Position numbers and translations under genes: made by a program. 64,000 bases of DNA. Source: Papaver somniferum (taxonomy: Eukaryota; Streptophyta; Magnoliopsida; Ranunculales; Papaveraceae). How positions within the stretch are numbered: the first letter of the stretch is position 1; the number at the start of each line of letters is the position of its first letter. This document shows positions 39,411-51,566 of the stretch, piece by piece. The stretch is from NCBI RefSeq assembly GCF_003573695.1, contig NC_039360.1:121048336-121112335 (forward strand). Reading direction: 5' to 3'. The notes beneath the pieces are model-generated. The model was not told where the DNA came from. It ran no database searches and saw only the letters and a program-made list of their open reading frames with translations.

Positions 39411-42141
39411 ATGTCACCTGAGGAAAGCCTTGTCGTCCCAAAGGACGTTGGCAACTCCAAGCCAAACGTGGATGATGAATTCTTCACGATATTTTCTTCC
39501 AGGATAAATCATCCCAAGCATGTGCCGATTCTTCTGACCGGTCTAGAGAGTGAAGGAGGGGCTCGGTCGGTTCCGCCGGTAGACATAATACGGTTTTGCC
39601 TTCAGAGGAAAGAGTACTCCGCTTCTCCCGTTGTCTTTAAAACCCCCGTGAGTCCATTGCGTTCCTTTGACAAGTGGATGCAATTCATGATAAGCCAAGA
39701 CTGCGTAAGAGCTAGCTTGACTAAGGCACCAATCATTGATGCTGTTGCGGCTTCTGCAGCACTCCAAATTATCAAAGATATCCCGGGTTTGGTTGCTTTC
39801 ATCTCCAGATGGTGTCCAGATACCCATACGGCTATATGCAGGTGGGGTGAAATGACTATCTCCTTAGAAATCTGTTGAATCTTCCCATAACAGGAAACCT
39901 CAATATCAAGTTGTTAGAAGAAGAAGAAGAATCTCGTGCCGCTCTGGTTGCAAAGTCGAAAGGGTTCGTTCGGAAAGAAAACAAGACAAGGTGTTTCTAC
40001 AGCTGGTGGGTATCTCAATGGTTTCCTGATGAGTTGGAACCGGATCAAAAGAATAATATGCTTCATGTCGCTGCATTCTTGGATCTTTGGTTATCGAGAG
40101 ATATTTTTGATGATGGCTCTGGTAAGAAGGAGATAAGGCCAGAACTTACCAAATTTGCCATAAAATTAGCAAAAGGCCTCGTTCTCCCTATTAACGGCTT
40201 GTTTCTCGGTTCTATGTACACACACTTGGATCATCTGGTTGCGGACATGCGCGCTTCAAATGATTACATGAAAGTGGACTCGTATGTTCATGCTGCTTTC
40301 CTCCAGTCATGGTTATGGGAGAATTTCGAGAGATACGCTCCTAAACCGTTAGCCTCACTTCCCGAGTCTTGTGGTGGTTCGAGGATACTTCCCTGGTCGA
40401 ATAGGCGCCCAAAAGCCGGTTCAAACCTGGTTGATTTCCTCGACAATTCGTACGCGGTCAACTTTCGTCTGTGAGCTCCGGTGCATGACTCCAGAGTTCA
40501 GGTTAACACTTTTGCTCCTGATCCGAACATGTCTTTGCTCTCTGACGAAAATAATATGTGCGCTGGAGAGGTTGTATTCATGCAAAGTTGTACGTCTGGT
40601 TATGTACCGTCTTTCTTTCGAGGATCGTGTCAGGCAGTCTCTTACAATATTGATTGAGCAACTCGGCATATGGGTTTCGACCAAGGGGTCCCTCTTGTTC
40701 GTCAGCCGGTAGCTCCATATGACTCGTTACCATCCGTTCTTGATGCTAGTATTCTCATGCCGGGTAAAAGTCTCCCATTTCTGTTTTCGGAAAGAAATCC
40801 TTCGACTACCTCCAAGTATAACGCATTCTGGCAGAGTGAGTTCCTTGTCATCCAGAAATTTGTGAAAGTTGCGGAGGAGAATACCCGTGGTAAGCCTACT
40901 CCTGCGATTTTGGCGAAGTATCCATTGCTGAGGGATTCTTCTTTAACTAAACGCAAGTTGCCCAGTCAAGGTACGGACATCCCCCAAGCGAGGGAGCGAC
41001 GATCAAAGAATCGTGCAGGTGGATTTCGGTCGATTTCGGCAGATCCGACGGCCCTCGTGACTTTCACTTCTCCCAACATCCGGGTAGGCATCACCTTCTC
41101 GCTGGCTTAACTGAATTGTTAAATATTTATTTCATTCCTGAACATCCGTCTTGGCGCTTTTTTCAGGGTCTCATCAGTGTGAACGTCTTCACCAAACTTG
41201 CAAGTAGTCAGAAAACAACGTTTCTCGAGACGAAGGGCGGTGATGCTGAACCTATCATGGTGAAGGGGAATCCTAGAGGGAAGAAATTTTGGAGTCCAGT
41301 GGCGGCGAGAATAGTTCTTCTGACAGCAGTGCTGAATCTTCTTTTAGTCAGTCTGAAAGCGAATCAGTGAGTTTCCTACACGTTTTTCCTTCTTCCATCT
41401 CTCTCTTCTTTTTGGAAAATATCTAATCCGTGATATCATAAGGGGAAGCCGTTTCTGAAGATGGTCCCGAGACAAAGACTTGCAGAGATACGGCTTTGTC
41501 TTCAGTCGTGGCAGCTGCACCTGGTGACCTTGAAACAGAGGTTGATCGAGATGAAAGTGTTGTCGCGACTCAGACAATGGAGAGTACTCTAGTGTCCGCT
41601 GGCGCAATTGTAGTTAGGATTCCCTTGCTGGTTTCCGATTCAGTTCCGGGTGCTACCTTTGCTCCTCCATTCCTAGTTTCTTATCCAGATCATGTGTTGG
41701 TCGGTGGAATCAGCGTGCCAGCCAAATACGAGACGTTATATACCAAGATATGGGAAAGGTATGGACACATCTCCACAACCAAAAGGGTCACTAGTCGGTT
41801 TGCGCTGGTCAAGCGTGTGGAGGAATCTTTATCTTCGATCGACGACATGTGCAAGGTGACTGGCCATATCTTTTCTGAGGACGTGGTCGCAAGCTGGAAG
41901 TTCCATCGTGATGTGTGCGCATAGCATGGGTTCAACGTTCCCTGGTTTCTTGAAGGTTTCTCCGAGATCGAAAAGTTGCAGGTTACGGAGGTTGAAGGTC
42001 CTTCAGTGGATGAGGTCGCACAACAAGAGGCGGAGATCAAGAGGTTGTCCAGGGAGCTGAAGCTGAAACGGGCGGCTCTCGAAAGTACGAAGGAGGCTTT
42101 CTCCAAGAAGAGAAGGACGTTGTTGAGTGATTTTCCTTAGC
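39411..42141 (+). pseudogene. Plant mobile domain (PMD) gene, copy 1, broken
   Basis: It starts MSPEESLVVPKD. PMD words follow: LQIIKDIPGLVAFISRWC, MTISLE, NLPITGNL, WWVSQWFPDE, FLDLWLSRDIF and VLPINGLFLGSMYTHLDHL. The C-terminal part has an Arg/Lys-rich SKNRAG region and a coiled coil (REL KLKRAALESTKEAF). Two introns are visible: donor at 41084, acceptor before 41167; donor at 41367, acceptor before 41443. Damage: a small deletion near 39870 shifts the frame, stops lie at about 40472 and 40655, and another stop lies near 41922. PMD proteins of the MAIN/MAIL1 type act in plant nuclei in silencing and genome stability; element-borne PMD proteins have unknown roles. Confidence 0.8.
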
Positions 42142-42170
42142 GTTTTATTTTTTATGAACCTCCTTTCCTA

Positions 42171-44634
42171 AATAATGTACTGCAAGGGAGTACTTCAGAT
42201 TCGAGAGATCAATCTGTACAAATCCAGCCTAAACCAAGAAATGGTCGTCCCATACTTGCTTCGGTCACAAAGTGAAGGAGAAGGGTTGGTTTTGGGGAGG
42301 GAAGCGAAGAGAGTGTTGAGACCAGAATAGTTGATTCTGGAAGAGTAGTTGTTTCATGAATTATATCAGGAAGTGGGAAGCTAACAGATGGAAAGTTAGC
42401 AAATGTTTTCTGAATGTTGTATGTTCTTGACCTGAACTTGTTGTTCGGTGGAAATAGGTAATGCCTATTTATACCAGTCGATGTGAAACGTACTCTGGTC
42501 TCATTAAGAAATGGAAAACGGGTGAGTAAATGGGAGGAGGTGGTAACCGGTAACGCCTAGAATTGATGTTCCATAAAAGAAAGCGTTTCACCATTACTCC
42601 CTGTATTTACTAACCTCCTCATCCTTATGACACTTTCTTATAACAGGCTTAGTGTACGTCGCACGCTGTAAACCGCCAAACCAATACCCAATGAGCATCC
42701 CCCAGTTTGTGACATGCGTTGATGTCTCGAGTGTTTTCATGAAAAACATGTAGCACGTTGTTGTTGTTTGGAAAGTTGAGCTTGGGAGACTTGACGGCTC
42801 GGTGGTGACCTTCGACGGTCGAAATTTTGTATCTTAAGAGGAAAGGTAGCCGTTGATTATTGCAATCCTTCGTTTGATAGCCAGTGACATGAAAGCATGA
42901 TCAGTATGGCTTTAATATGGCCTAGTTTAGGCGCGGCCAAAAGTTAGGGTTTTGGATTTGTTTAGGCGCAACAAAACTAGGGCCAAAGGTTGCCATGCGT
43001 TACCTGGTAACCTTGGACGGCTAAGATCTGCACCTTAGATGAAAGAGTGGCCGTTGATTGTTGCAGTCCTTCGTTTTGGTAGCCGCATAGGGAAGGCCGG
43101 AATGGTATGGCGCGGCAAGGTGGTTGTCATGCCATTGACACATGTGGCATGGCATGCCTTGGCGCGGTTTGGCGTGGCCAAAACTAGGGTTTGGGGCCAA
43201 AGGTTACCATGCGTTGTTTGGCGACCTTGGGCGGCTAGGATTGCATCTAGGATTGAAGGGTGGCCGTTGATCGTCGCACACCTTCGTTTTGGTAGCCGCA
43301 TAAGGAAGGACGACATGGTATGGCGCGACAAGGTGGTTGGCATGACATTGGCACATGTGGCATGTCCGACATGCCTTGGCGCGGTTTGGGCGTGGTCAAA
43401 ACTAAGGTTTTGGCGTTGGGCCAAAGGTTACCATGCGTTGGTTGGCGACCTTGGACGGCTAAGATTTGCATCTAAGATGAAAGGGTGGTCGTTGATCGTC
43501 GCACGCCTTCGTTTTGGTAGCCGCATAGGGAAGGCCGGCATGGTATGACGCGACAAGGTGGTTGGCACGCTATTGGCACATGTGGCATGGCATGCCTTGG
43601 CGTGGTTTAGCATGGCCAAAACTAGGGTTTTTGGCCAAAGCTTGCCATGCGTTGTTTGGCGATATTAGACGACTAGGATTCACATCTAGGATTGAAGGGT
43701 GGCCTTCGATCGTCGCACACCTTCGTTTCGGTAGCCGCATAGGGAAGGCCGGCATGGTGGGGCCAAGGCAAATGCTCGCGAACGGCTTGGAATAGTGGGG
43801 CCAAGGGTTTGGCACGGACGGCTTGGCATGGTGGGGCCAAGGCAAGGTGCGGTTGGCTTGGCATGGTGGGGACAAGGGTTTGGCATGCCATTGGCGCATG
43901 GTGCGCCTAGCATGGTTGGGGCCAAGGAAAGGTGCGGTTGGCTTGGCATGGTGGGGCCAAGGGTTTGGCATGCCATTGGTGCATGGTGCGGCTAGCATGG
44001 TTGGCATGCCTTGGCGCGGTAGACGTGGCTGGCATGGTTTGCTATTGGCACAGTGATGCGGATGGCATGTTTGGCATGCCTTGGCGCGGAGATGTGGCTG
44101 GCATGGTTTTCCATTGGCACGGTGATGCGGCTGGCATGGTCGTCATACCTTGGCGTAAAGATGTGGCTGGCATGGCATGCCATTGGCACAGTGGTGCGGC
44201 TGGCATGGTTGGCATGCCATTGGCACAGTGGTGCGGCTGGCATGGTTGGCATGCCTTGGCGCGGAGACGTGGATGGCATTGGCACAGTGGTACGGCTGGC
44301 ATGGTTAGCATGCCTTGGCGCGGAGACGTGGCTGGCATGGCATGCCGTTGGCACAGTGGTGCTGCTGGCATGGTTGGCATACCTTGGCGCGAAGACGTGG
44401 TTGGCATGGTTGGCATTCCTTGGCGAGGTAGCATGAGAATTAAGGTTTGGCATAGATGATGTCAGTCAATGTTAAGGGTTCTGCCGTGGAACATGACCCA
44501 TGTAGTAAAAGGTAACCAGTAATTCTTACGTAGGCATGCTGATCGATTCAATAAATATGCTAATGGTCATAGTAACGTCATGTTAGATGTGCGGTTTTAC
44601 GATTTTAACCCTAAGCTAAAAACCACCATCAACA
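42171..44634 (-). repeat. LTR copy 2 (internal), missing its first 74 bp
   Basis: It starts AAATAATGTACTGC, which matches 35451 in LTR 1, and ends CCATCAACA. TATAAATA is on the minus strand at 42476-42483. It has four long units (42980-43760) and the 69-bp array at 43990-44430. Confidence 0.85.
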
Positions 44635-46095
44635 TTAAGTTCCCTGCTTAGCTCGGAACAGGAGCTTTGTTGCGAGGTAAGCATAAGACGGTGACGGGCA
44701 AGGACAAAATCGAAATGATAAGGTGTGGAAAGACGGTCAAGAAGGTACGACTAACCTTTTTCGAGAGGTAGGGAGAGTTCATGGTCCTCGTGTTTGGCGG
44801 CCTTACATAAATCCTATTTGCAGTGTAGACCATGAAATGGTGAGATGAAAATCATCGGCTTAGTCTGGTCGTGCCTCATCTTGGCTGAGTTAGGGAATAC
44901 TGAGATGCTGGCTTGGCGAGTTCTTGGTGTTGGTGCAGCTTGGAAGGGGAGCCGCATGCATTGCGTTGGCTTGGACTTGGTACGACGCGAGTGTGGGAAT
45001 GGGCTTGGTCGATGGCTGTGCATGGACGTTGGCTGGGCGTGCACGTTGGCTCGGCGTGGATGTTGGCTCGATGTTGGCGTGGTGCGGACTCTTGGCACGG
45101 TGCTAACTCTGCACGGCATGAAATGGCGCAGACTGTTAGGGCACCGTGAAGCAAGGCATGAAGTGGATTATTGGGCACCGGATCGGCTTGGAATGAAGCC
45201 GTTAGTGTTGGATTGGCTTGGAATGGAGTTGCATGCGTTGTACTGGCTAGGAATGGAGCCGCATGCATAGACTTGGCGCGGGCGCTGGCTTGGTATGGCG
45301 TGTCCGTTGGCATCATGTGGTTTGCCATTGCGGGCCCGGTTTCCTCTTTTCGTTCGTGGCTAAAACGGGAAATCCCTTCCTTAATCAAATTCCAAAAGTG
45401 TCACACCTATGAAAGGGTTTGCTATCCTTTTTTATTTTGTATCTTTGTTCTCACGTCCTTGGGCTAGCAGCAGAGCGGTAAAGCGTGCAAGCATATTCCA
45501 GGTACGTACTCCAGGGCTTCTCTTTCGATCTCTTTTTTTTTTTTTTTTTATAGTGAAACCCTAGCCATAAGTGTACCTTTCATGAACTTGTAGAAATATT
45601 GTTCTTCTGTGTTGGTGCAAACCCTAGCCATAGGCGTACCTTCCATAAATTTGTAGAAATATCTTAGAGTGAACACCGCGATAATGTTAGCCGCCTCAAT
45701 TATTATGCCAAGTAGGTATGAACGGGCAGGTGACTAACACCAATTCTTGTCCAGTGAAAACCTAGTTTTTAGGGTTTCCTCCTTTTCCTAGGTGTGGCTG
45801 TGTGCATTGTCTCCACGGTGGGAGCGCGCCTTCTTAGACGGGTGCGTACTTTCTGCTACAAGGTACGACTTTGGTAAGAGGCGAGTTTTTCGTGGCGACG
45901 TAGGGTTTGCTGGCCTCCATTTCTTCGGTAGTGCATGTTATGACTTGCGTTTTAAAAACAAAGTTGGCTCGCGCCTGAAATGGATTCTTCATTGCCGACA
46001 AAATAGCTTTCGTTCCCCTTGTAGTAACTTCTCTTCGTTTTGTTTTTCAGTGTAGTCACTTCGATAGAGAAAGCAACGTAGGAAATTTTGTTAGG
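44635..46095. other. Region between LTR 2 and PMD copy 2
   Basis: It is the near-identical counterpart of 37950-39410, with a GGCTTGG-rich block and a 5' UTR intron acceptor TTTTTCAG at 46050. Confidence 0.5.
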
Positions 46096-48834
46096 ATGTC
46101 ACCTGAGGAAAGCCTTGCCGTACCAAAGGACGTTGGAAACTCCAAGCCAAACGTGGATGATGAATTCTTCACGATATTTTCTGCCAAGAGAAATCATCCC
46201 AAGCATGTGCCGATTCTTTTGATCGGTCTAGAGAGTGAAGGAGGGGCTCGGTCGGTTCCGCCAGGGGACGTAATACGGTTTTTCCTTCAGAAGAAAGAGT
46301 ATTCCGCTTCTCCCGTTGACTTTAAAACCCCCGTGAGTCCATTGCTTCCTTTGACAAGTGGATGCAATTCATGATACGCCAAGACTGCGTAAGTTCTAGC
46401 TTGACCAAGGCACAAATTATTGATGCTGTCGCGGCTTCTGCAGCACTCCAAATTAGGAAAGATGTCCCGGGTTTGGTTGCTTTCATCTCCAGATGGTGTC
46501 CAGATTCCCATACGGCCATATGCAGGTGGGGTGAAATGACTATATCCTTAGAGAGTGCGGCTGTTATGCTGAATCTTCCCATAACATGAGACCTCAATAT
46601 CAAGTTGTCAGAAGATGAAGAAAAATCGCGTGCCTCTCTGGTTGCAAAGTCGAAAGGGTTCGTTTGGAAAGAAAACGAGACAAGGTGTTTCTATAACTAG
46701 TGGGTATCTCAATGGTTTCCTGATGAGTTGGAACCGGATCAAAAGAATAGTATGCTTCATGTCGTAACATTCTTGGCTCTTTGGTTATCGAGAGATATTT
46801 TCGATGATGGCTCTGGTAAGAAGGAGATAAGGCCAAAACTTATCAAATTTTCCAGAAAATTAGCGAAAGGCGTCGTTCTCCCTATTGGCGGCTTGTTTCT
46901 CGGTACTCTGTACACACACTTGGATCATCTGGTTGCGGACATGCGCGCTTCAAATGGTTACATGAAAGTGGACTCGTATGTTCATGCCGCTTTCCTCCAT
47001 ACATGGTTATGGGAGAATTTCGAGAGATAGGCTCCTAAACCGTTGGCCTCACTTCCCGAGTCTTGTGGTGGTTCGAGGATACTTCGCTGGTCGAAAAGGC
47101 GCCCAAAAGCAGGTTCAAACCTGGTTGATTTCCTCGTCAATTCGTACGCGGTCAACTTTCGTCCGCGGGTTCCGGTGCATGACTCCATAGTTCAGATTAA
47201 CACTTTTGCTCCTGCTCCGAACATGTCTTTACTCTCTGACGAAAAGAATATGAGTTCTGGAGAGGTTGTATTCATGCGAAGTTGTACGTCTGGTTATGTA
47301 CCGTCTTTCTTTCGAGGATCGTGTCAGGCAGTCTCTTACAATATTGATCGAAGAGCTCAACATATGGGTTTCGACCAAGGGGTCCCTCTTGTTCGTCAGC
47401 CGGTATCTCCAGAGGACTCGTTACCAGCCGTTCTTGATGCTAGTGTTCTCATGCCGGGTAAAAGTCTCCCCTTCCTATTTTCGGAAAGAAATCCTTCGAC
47501 TACCTCCAAGTATAACGCATTCTGGTAGAGTGAGTTCCTTGTCATCCAGAAATTTGTGAAAGCTGCAATGGAGAATACCCGTGGTAATCCTACTCTTGCG
47601 ATTTTGGCGAAGCATCCGTTGCTGAGGGATCCTTCTTTAACTAAACGCAAGCTTCCCAGTCCGGGTACGGACATCCCTCAAGTGAGGGAGCAGCGATCAA
47701 AGAATCGTGCATGTGGCTTTCGGTCGATTTCGGCAGATCCGGCGACCCTCGTGACTTTCAATTCTCCAAACATCCGGGTAGGCATCACCTTCTCGCTGGC
47801 TTAACTGAATTGTGTAAATCTTTATTTCATTTCTGAATATCCGTATTGGCGCTTTGTTCAGGGTCTCAGCAGTGTGAACGCCTTCGCCAAACTTGCAAGT
47901 AGTCAGAAAACAACGTTTCTTGAGACGAAGGGCGGTGATGCTGAACCTATCCATGGTGAAGGGGAATCCGAGAAGGAAGAAAGTTCGGAGTCCAATGGCG
48001 GCGAGAATAGTTCTTCCGACAGCAGTGCTGAATCTTCTTTTAGTCGGTCTGAAAGCGAATCAGTGAGTTTCCTACACGTTTTTCCTTCTTCGCTCTCTCT
48101 TTTCTTTTTGGAAAATATCTAATCCGTGATATCATAGGGGGAAGACGTTTTTGAAGATGGTCCCGAGATAGAGACTTGCGGAGATACGGATTTGTCTTCA
48201 GTCGTGGCAGCTGCACCTGGTGACCTTGAAACAGAGGTTGATCGAGATGAAAGTGTTGTCGTGACTCAGACAATGGAGAGTACCAGTGTCCGCTGGCGCA
48301 ATTGTAGTTAGGAATCCCTTGTTGGTTGCTGATTCAGTTCCGGGTGCTACCTTTTCTCCTCCATTCCTGGTTCCTTATCCAGATCATGTGCTGGTCAATG
48401 GCTTCAGCGTTCCAGCCATATACGAGACGTTATATACCAAGATATGAGAAAGGTATGGACACATCTCCACAACCAAAAGGGTCACTAGTCGGTTTACGCT
48501 GGTCAAGCGTGTGGAGGAAGCTTTATCTTCGATCGACGACATGTGCAAGGTGACTGGCCATACCGTTTCTGAGGACGTGGTCGCAAGATGGAAGTTCCAT
48601 CGTGATGTGTGCGTAGACCATGGGTTCAACGTTCTCTGGTTTTTTGAAGGTTTCTCTGAGATCGAAAAGTTGCAGGCTACGACGGTTGAAGGTCCTTCAG
48701 TGGATGAGGTCGCACAACAGAAGGCGGAGATCAAGAGGTTGTCCAGGGAGCTGAAGCTGAAACGGGCGGCTCTCGAAAGTACGAAGGAGGCTTTCTCCAA
48801 GAAGAGAAGGTCGTTGTTGAGTGATTTTCCTTAG
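46096..48834 (+). pseudogene. Plant mobile domain (PMD) gene, copy 2, broken
   Basis: It starts MSPEESLAVPKD and shares domain order with copy 1. The block ISLESAAVMLNLPIT is intact here but lost in copy 1. Exon borders that keep frame: donor GTAGGC at 47778 with acceptor before 47862, and donor GTGAGT at 48063 with acceptor before 48138. The 67-codon middle exon is Ser/Glu rich. Stops occur near 46588, 46698, 47028 and 47526, and a short deletion near 48284 shifts the frame. It ends with a Lys/Arg-rich coiled coil and a stop at 48834. The damage differs from copy 1, so the ancestor was probably intact. Confidence 0.8.
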
Positions 48835-49525
48835 CGTTTTATTTTTTATGAACCTCCTTTCCTTAGTTTTTTTATTTGAAAGGAAAAGAAACGCCTAGTT
48901 TATGGTTCGACTTTTTCTGGTTTTTGGATTGGTAGACAAGTGTTACCTATGAGGGTTTTGGATTATTATTCGGGATGAACTGTTTTAGGATGATGCCGTT
49001 TTTGGTTATGATTGTAACTGACACAAACATCCCAGGGAAGATATGGAACCGTGAACGTTGTGTGTCGGTAGATGACATGGGATGAAGTATAACATGGCTA
49101 TAGATTTTATCATTCCCGTGAAAACTTGAAATAGTAAACCATGTATTTTGTCTAGGCAAGACTTACTCGGTTTTTTGGATCTGCTGATGAAAAATGAGTC
49201 AGGTGCAAGTCCGAGTTTTATGGGAAGAACCGCGATTGTGGAAAGTCCCCCGTCGTCCATGAGTCATTTGATAATCGAGTCGTCGATCCTTGGGCAGATC
49301 GTTTGCTTTTAACCTCTGGGAAGTCCCCAGTCGCCCCTTGCGGTGTCATGACTGGTAATCGGGTCGTCTGGTAACTGAGTCGTCGATCCCTGAGCGGATC
49401 GTATCGGTTCGTCTGGTAGCTGAGTCGTCGATCCCTGAGCGGATCGTTTTCCGCTACCGTCTTGACGTCTGGGTCGAAGTATGAGATCGATGATTGAAAA
49501 TTGACATTGTAACCGAAAGCTAAAT
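48835..49525 (-). other. 5' internal leader of the PMD element
   Basis: About 690 bp between the PMD gene end and the PBS; the corresponding piece is deleted beside the middle LTR. It contains repeated words GTCGTCGATCCCTGAGCGGATCG (49380-49445). No gag ORF is seen. Confidence 0.5.
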
Positions 49526-49543
49526 CTCCCACTGTGGTCGCCA
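49526..49543 (-). promoter_or_regulatory. Primer-binding site of the PMD element
   Basis: The minus strand reads TGGCGACCACAGTGGGAG, two bases inside the 5' LTR. This class of site (TGGCGAC...) is typical of Tat/Ogre-type elements. It fixes the element's direction as minus. Confidence 0.75.
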
Positions 49544-49545
49544 AT

Positions 49546-51561
49546 TGTTTGAGGGTGAAAACGGTTTCTGTTGATTTTGGTAATTTCGGGTGTGTGGGTG
49601 AGAAACGAGTTTAAACCCTAAACAATGTACTGCAAGGGAGTACTTTAGATTCGAGAGATCAATCTATACAAATCCGTCCTAAACCAAGTAATGGCCGTCC
49701 CAGACTTGCTTCGGTCACAAAGTGAAGGAGAAGGGTTGGTTTTGGGGAGGGAAACGAAGAGAGTGTTGAGACCAGAATAGTTGATTCTAGAAGAGTAGTT
49801 GTTTCACGACTTGTATCAGAAAGTGGGAACCTAACAGATGGAAAGCTAACAAATGTTTTCTGAGTGTTGTATGCTCCTGACCTGAACTTGTTATTCGGTG
49901 GAAATAAGTAATGCCTATTTATACCAGTCGAAGTGAAACGTACTCTGGTCTCATTAAGAAAGGGAAAACGGGTGAGTAAATGGGAGGAGGTGGTAACCTG
50001 TAACGCCTGGAATTGATGTTCCATAAAAGAAAGCGTTTCACCATTACTCCCTGTATTTACTAACCGCCTCATCCTTATGACACTTTGTTATAACGGGCGT
50101 AGTGTACGCCGCACGCTATAAACCGCTAAACCAATACCCAGTGAGCATCCCTCAGTTTGTGACATGCGTTGATGTCTCGAGTGTTTTCATGGAAAACATG
50201 TAGCACGTTGTTGTTGTCTGGCAAGTTGAGCTTGGGAGGCTTGCCGGCTCGGTGGTGACCTTCGACGGTCGAGATTTTGTATCTTAAGAGGAAAGGTAGC
50301 GTTGATTATTGCAACCCTTCGTTTGGTAGCCAGTGACATGAAAGCATGATAAGTATGGATTTAATATGGCCTAGTTTAGGCGCGTCCAAAAGTTAGGGTT
50401 TTGGCTTTGTTTAGGCGCGACCAAACTAGGGCCAAAGGTTGCCATGCGTTGGTTGGAGACCTTGGACGGTTAAGATTTGCATCTAAGATGGAAGGGTGGC
50501 GGTTGATCGTCGCACGCCTTCGTTTTCCTAGCCGCATAGGGAAGGCCAGCATGGTATGGCGCGGCAAGGTGGTTGGCATGCCATTGGCACATGTGGCATG
50601 GCATGCCTTGGCGCGGTTTGGCGTGGCCAAAATTAGGGTTTTGGGCCAAAGGTTACCATGCGTTGTTTGGCGACCTTGGAAGGATAGGATTCGCATCTAG
50701 GATTGAAGGGTGGTCGTTAAGGTCAAGGCAAGGTGGGGTCGGCTTGGCATGGTGGGGCCAAGGCAAGGTGCAGTTGGCTTGGCATGGTAGGGCCAAGGCA
50801 AGGTGCGGTTGGCTTGGCATGGTGGGGCTAAGGCAAGGTGCAGTTGGCTTGGCATGGTGGGGTCAAGGGTTTGACATGCCATTGGCGCATGGTGAGGCTA
50901 TCATGGTTGGGGCCAAGGCAAGGTGCGGTTGTTTTGGCATGGTGGGGCCAAGGGTTTGGCATGTCATTGGCGCATGGTGCGACTAGCATGGTTGGCATGC
51001 CTTGGCGCGGTAGACGTGGCTGGCATGGTTTGCTATTGGAACAGTGGTGCGGCTGGCATGTTTGCATGCCTTGGCGCGGAGATGTGGCTGGCATGGTTTG
51101 CCATTGGCACGGTGGTGCGTATGGCATGGTCGGCATGCCTTGGCGCGAAGATGTGGCTGGCATGGCATGTCATTGGCACAGTGGTGCGGCTGGCGTGGTT
51201 GGCATGCCTTGGCACGGAGACGTGGCTGGCATGGCATGCCATTGGCACAGTGGTGCGGCTGGCATGGTTAGCATGCCTTGCGCGGAGACGTGGCTGGCAC
51301 TGCATGCCATTGGCATAGTGGTGCGTCTGGCATGGTTGGCATGCCTTGGCGCGGTAGCATGAGAATTAGGGTTTGGCATAGATGATGTCAATCAATGTTA
51401 AGGGTTCTGCCGTGGAACATGACCCATGTAAAAAAAGGTACCCCTGTAATTCCTATGTAGGCATCCCGATCGACTCAATAAATGTGCTAATGGTCATAGT
51501 GACATCATGTTAGATGTGCGGTTTTACGATTTTAACCCTAAGCTAAAAACCACCATCAACA
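49546..51561 (-). repeat. LTR copy 3 of the PMD element (5' LTR)
   Basis: 2016 bp, TGTTTGAGGG to CCATCAACA. The minus-strand TATAAATA at 49916-49923 places U3 at the right and gives R plus U5 of about 340 bp. It has two long units (near 50438 and 50656) and a 69-bp array at 50985-51355. Confidence 0.88.
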
Positions 51562-51566
51562 CCTGT
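51562..51566. repeat. Target-site duplication CCTGT, right copy
   Basis: It pairs with 35372-35376. Confidence 0.88.

Larger units (their letters stand above)
35377..51561 (-). mobile_element. Tat-like non-autonomous LTR retrotransposon, tandem LTR-PMD-LTR-PMD-LTR
   Basis: The 16.2 kb unit runs from TGTTTGAGGG to CCATCAACA and is flanked by CCTGT. It has three LTRs (35377-37949, 42171-44634, 49546-51561) and two internal regions. The PBS beside the right LTR and the minus-strand TATAAATA in each LTR show that element transcription runs right to left. Neither internal region shows gag, RT or integrase. Both carry a PMD gene on the opposite strand. The PMD start and the LTR ends recur at the same spacing, 6685 bp. 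The middle LTR lacks its first 74 bp and abuts a truncated internal region, so unequal or illegitimate recombination shaped the tandem form. Confidence 0.85.
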
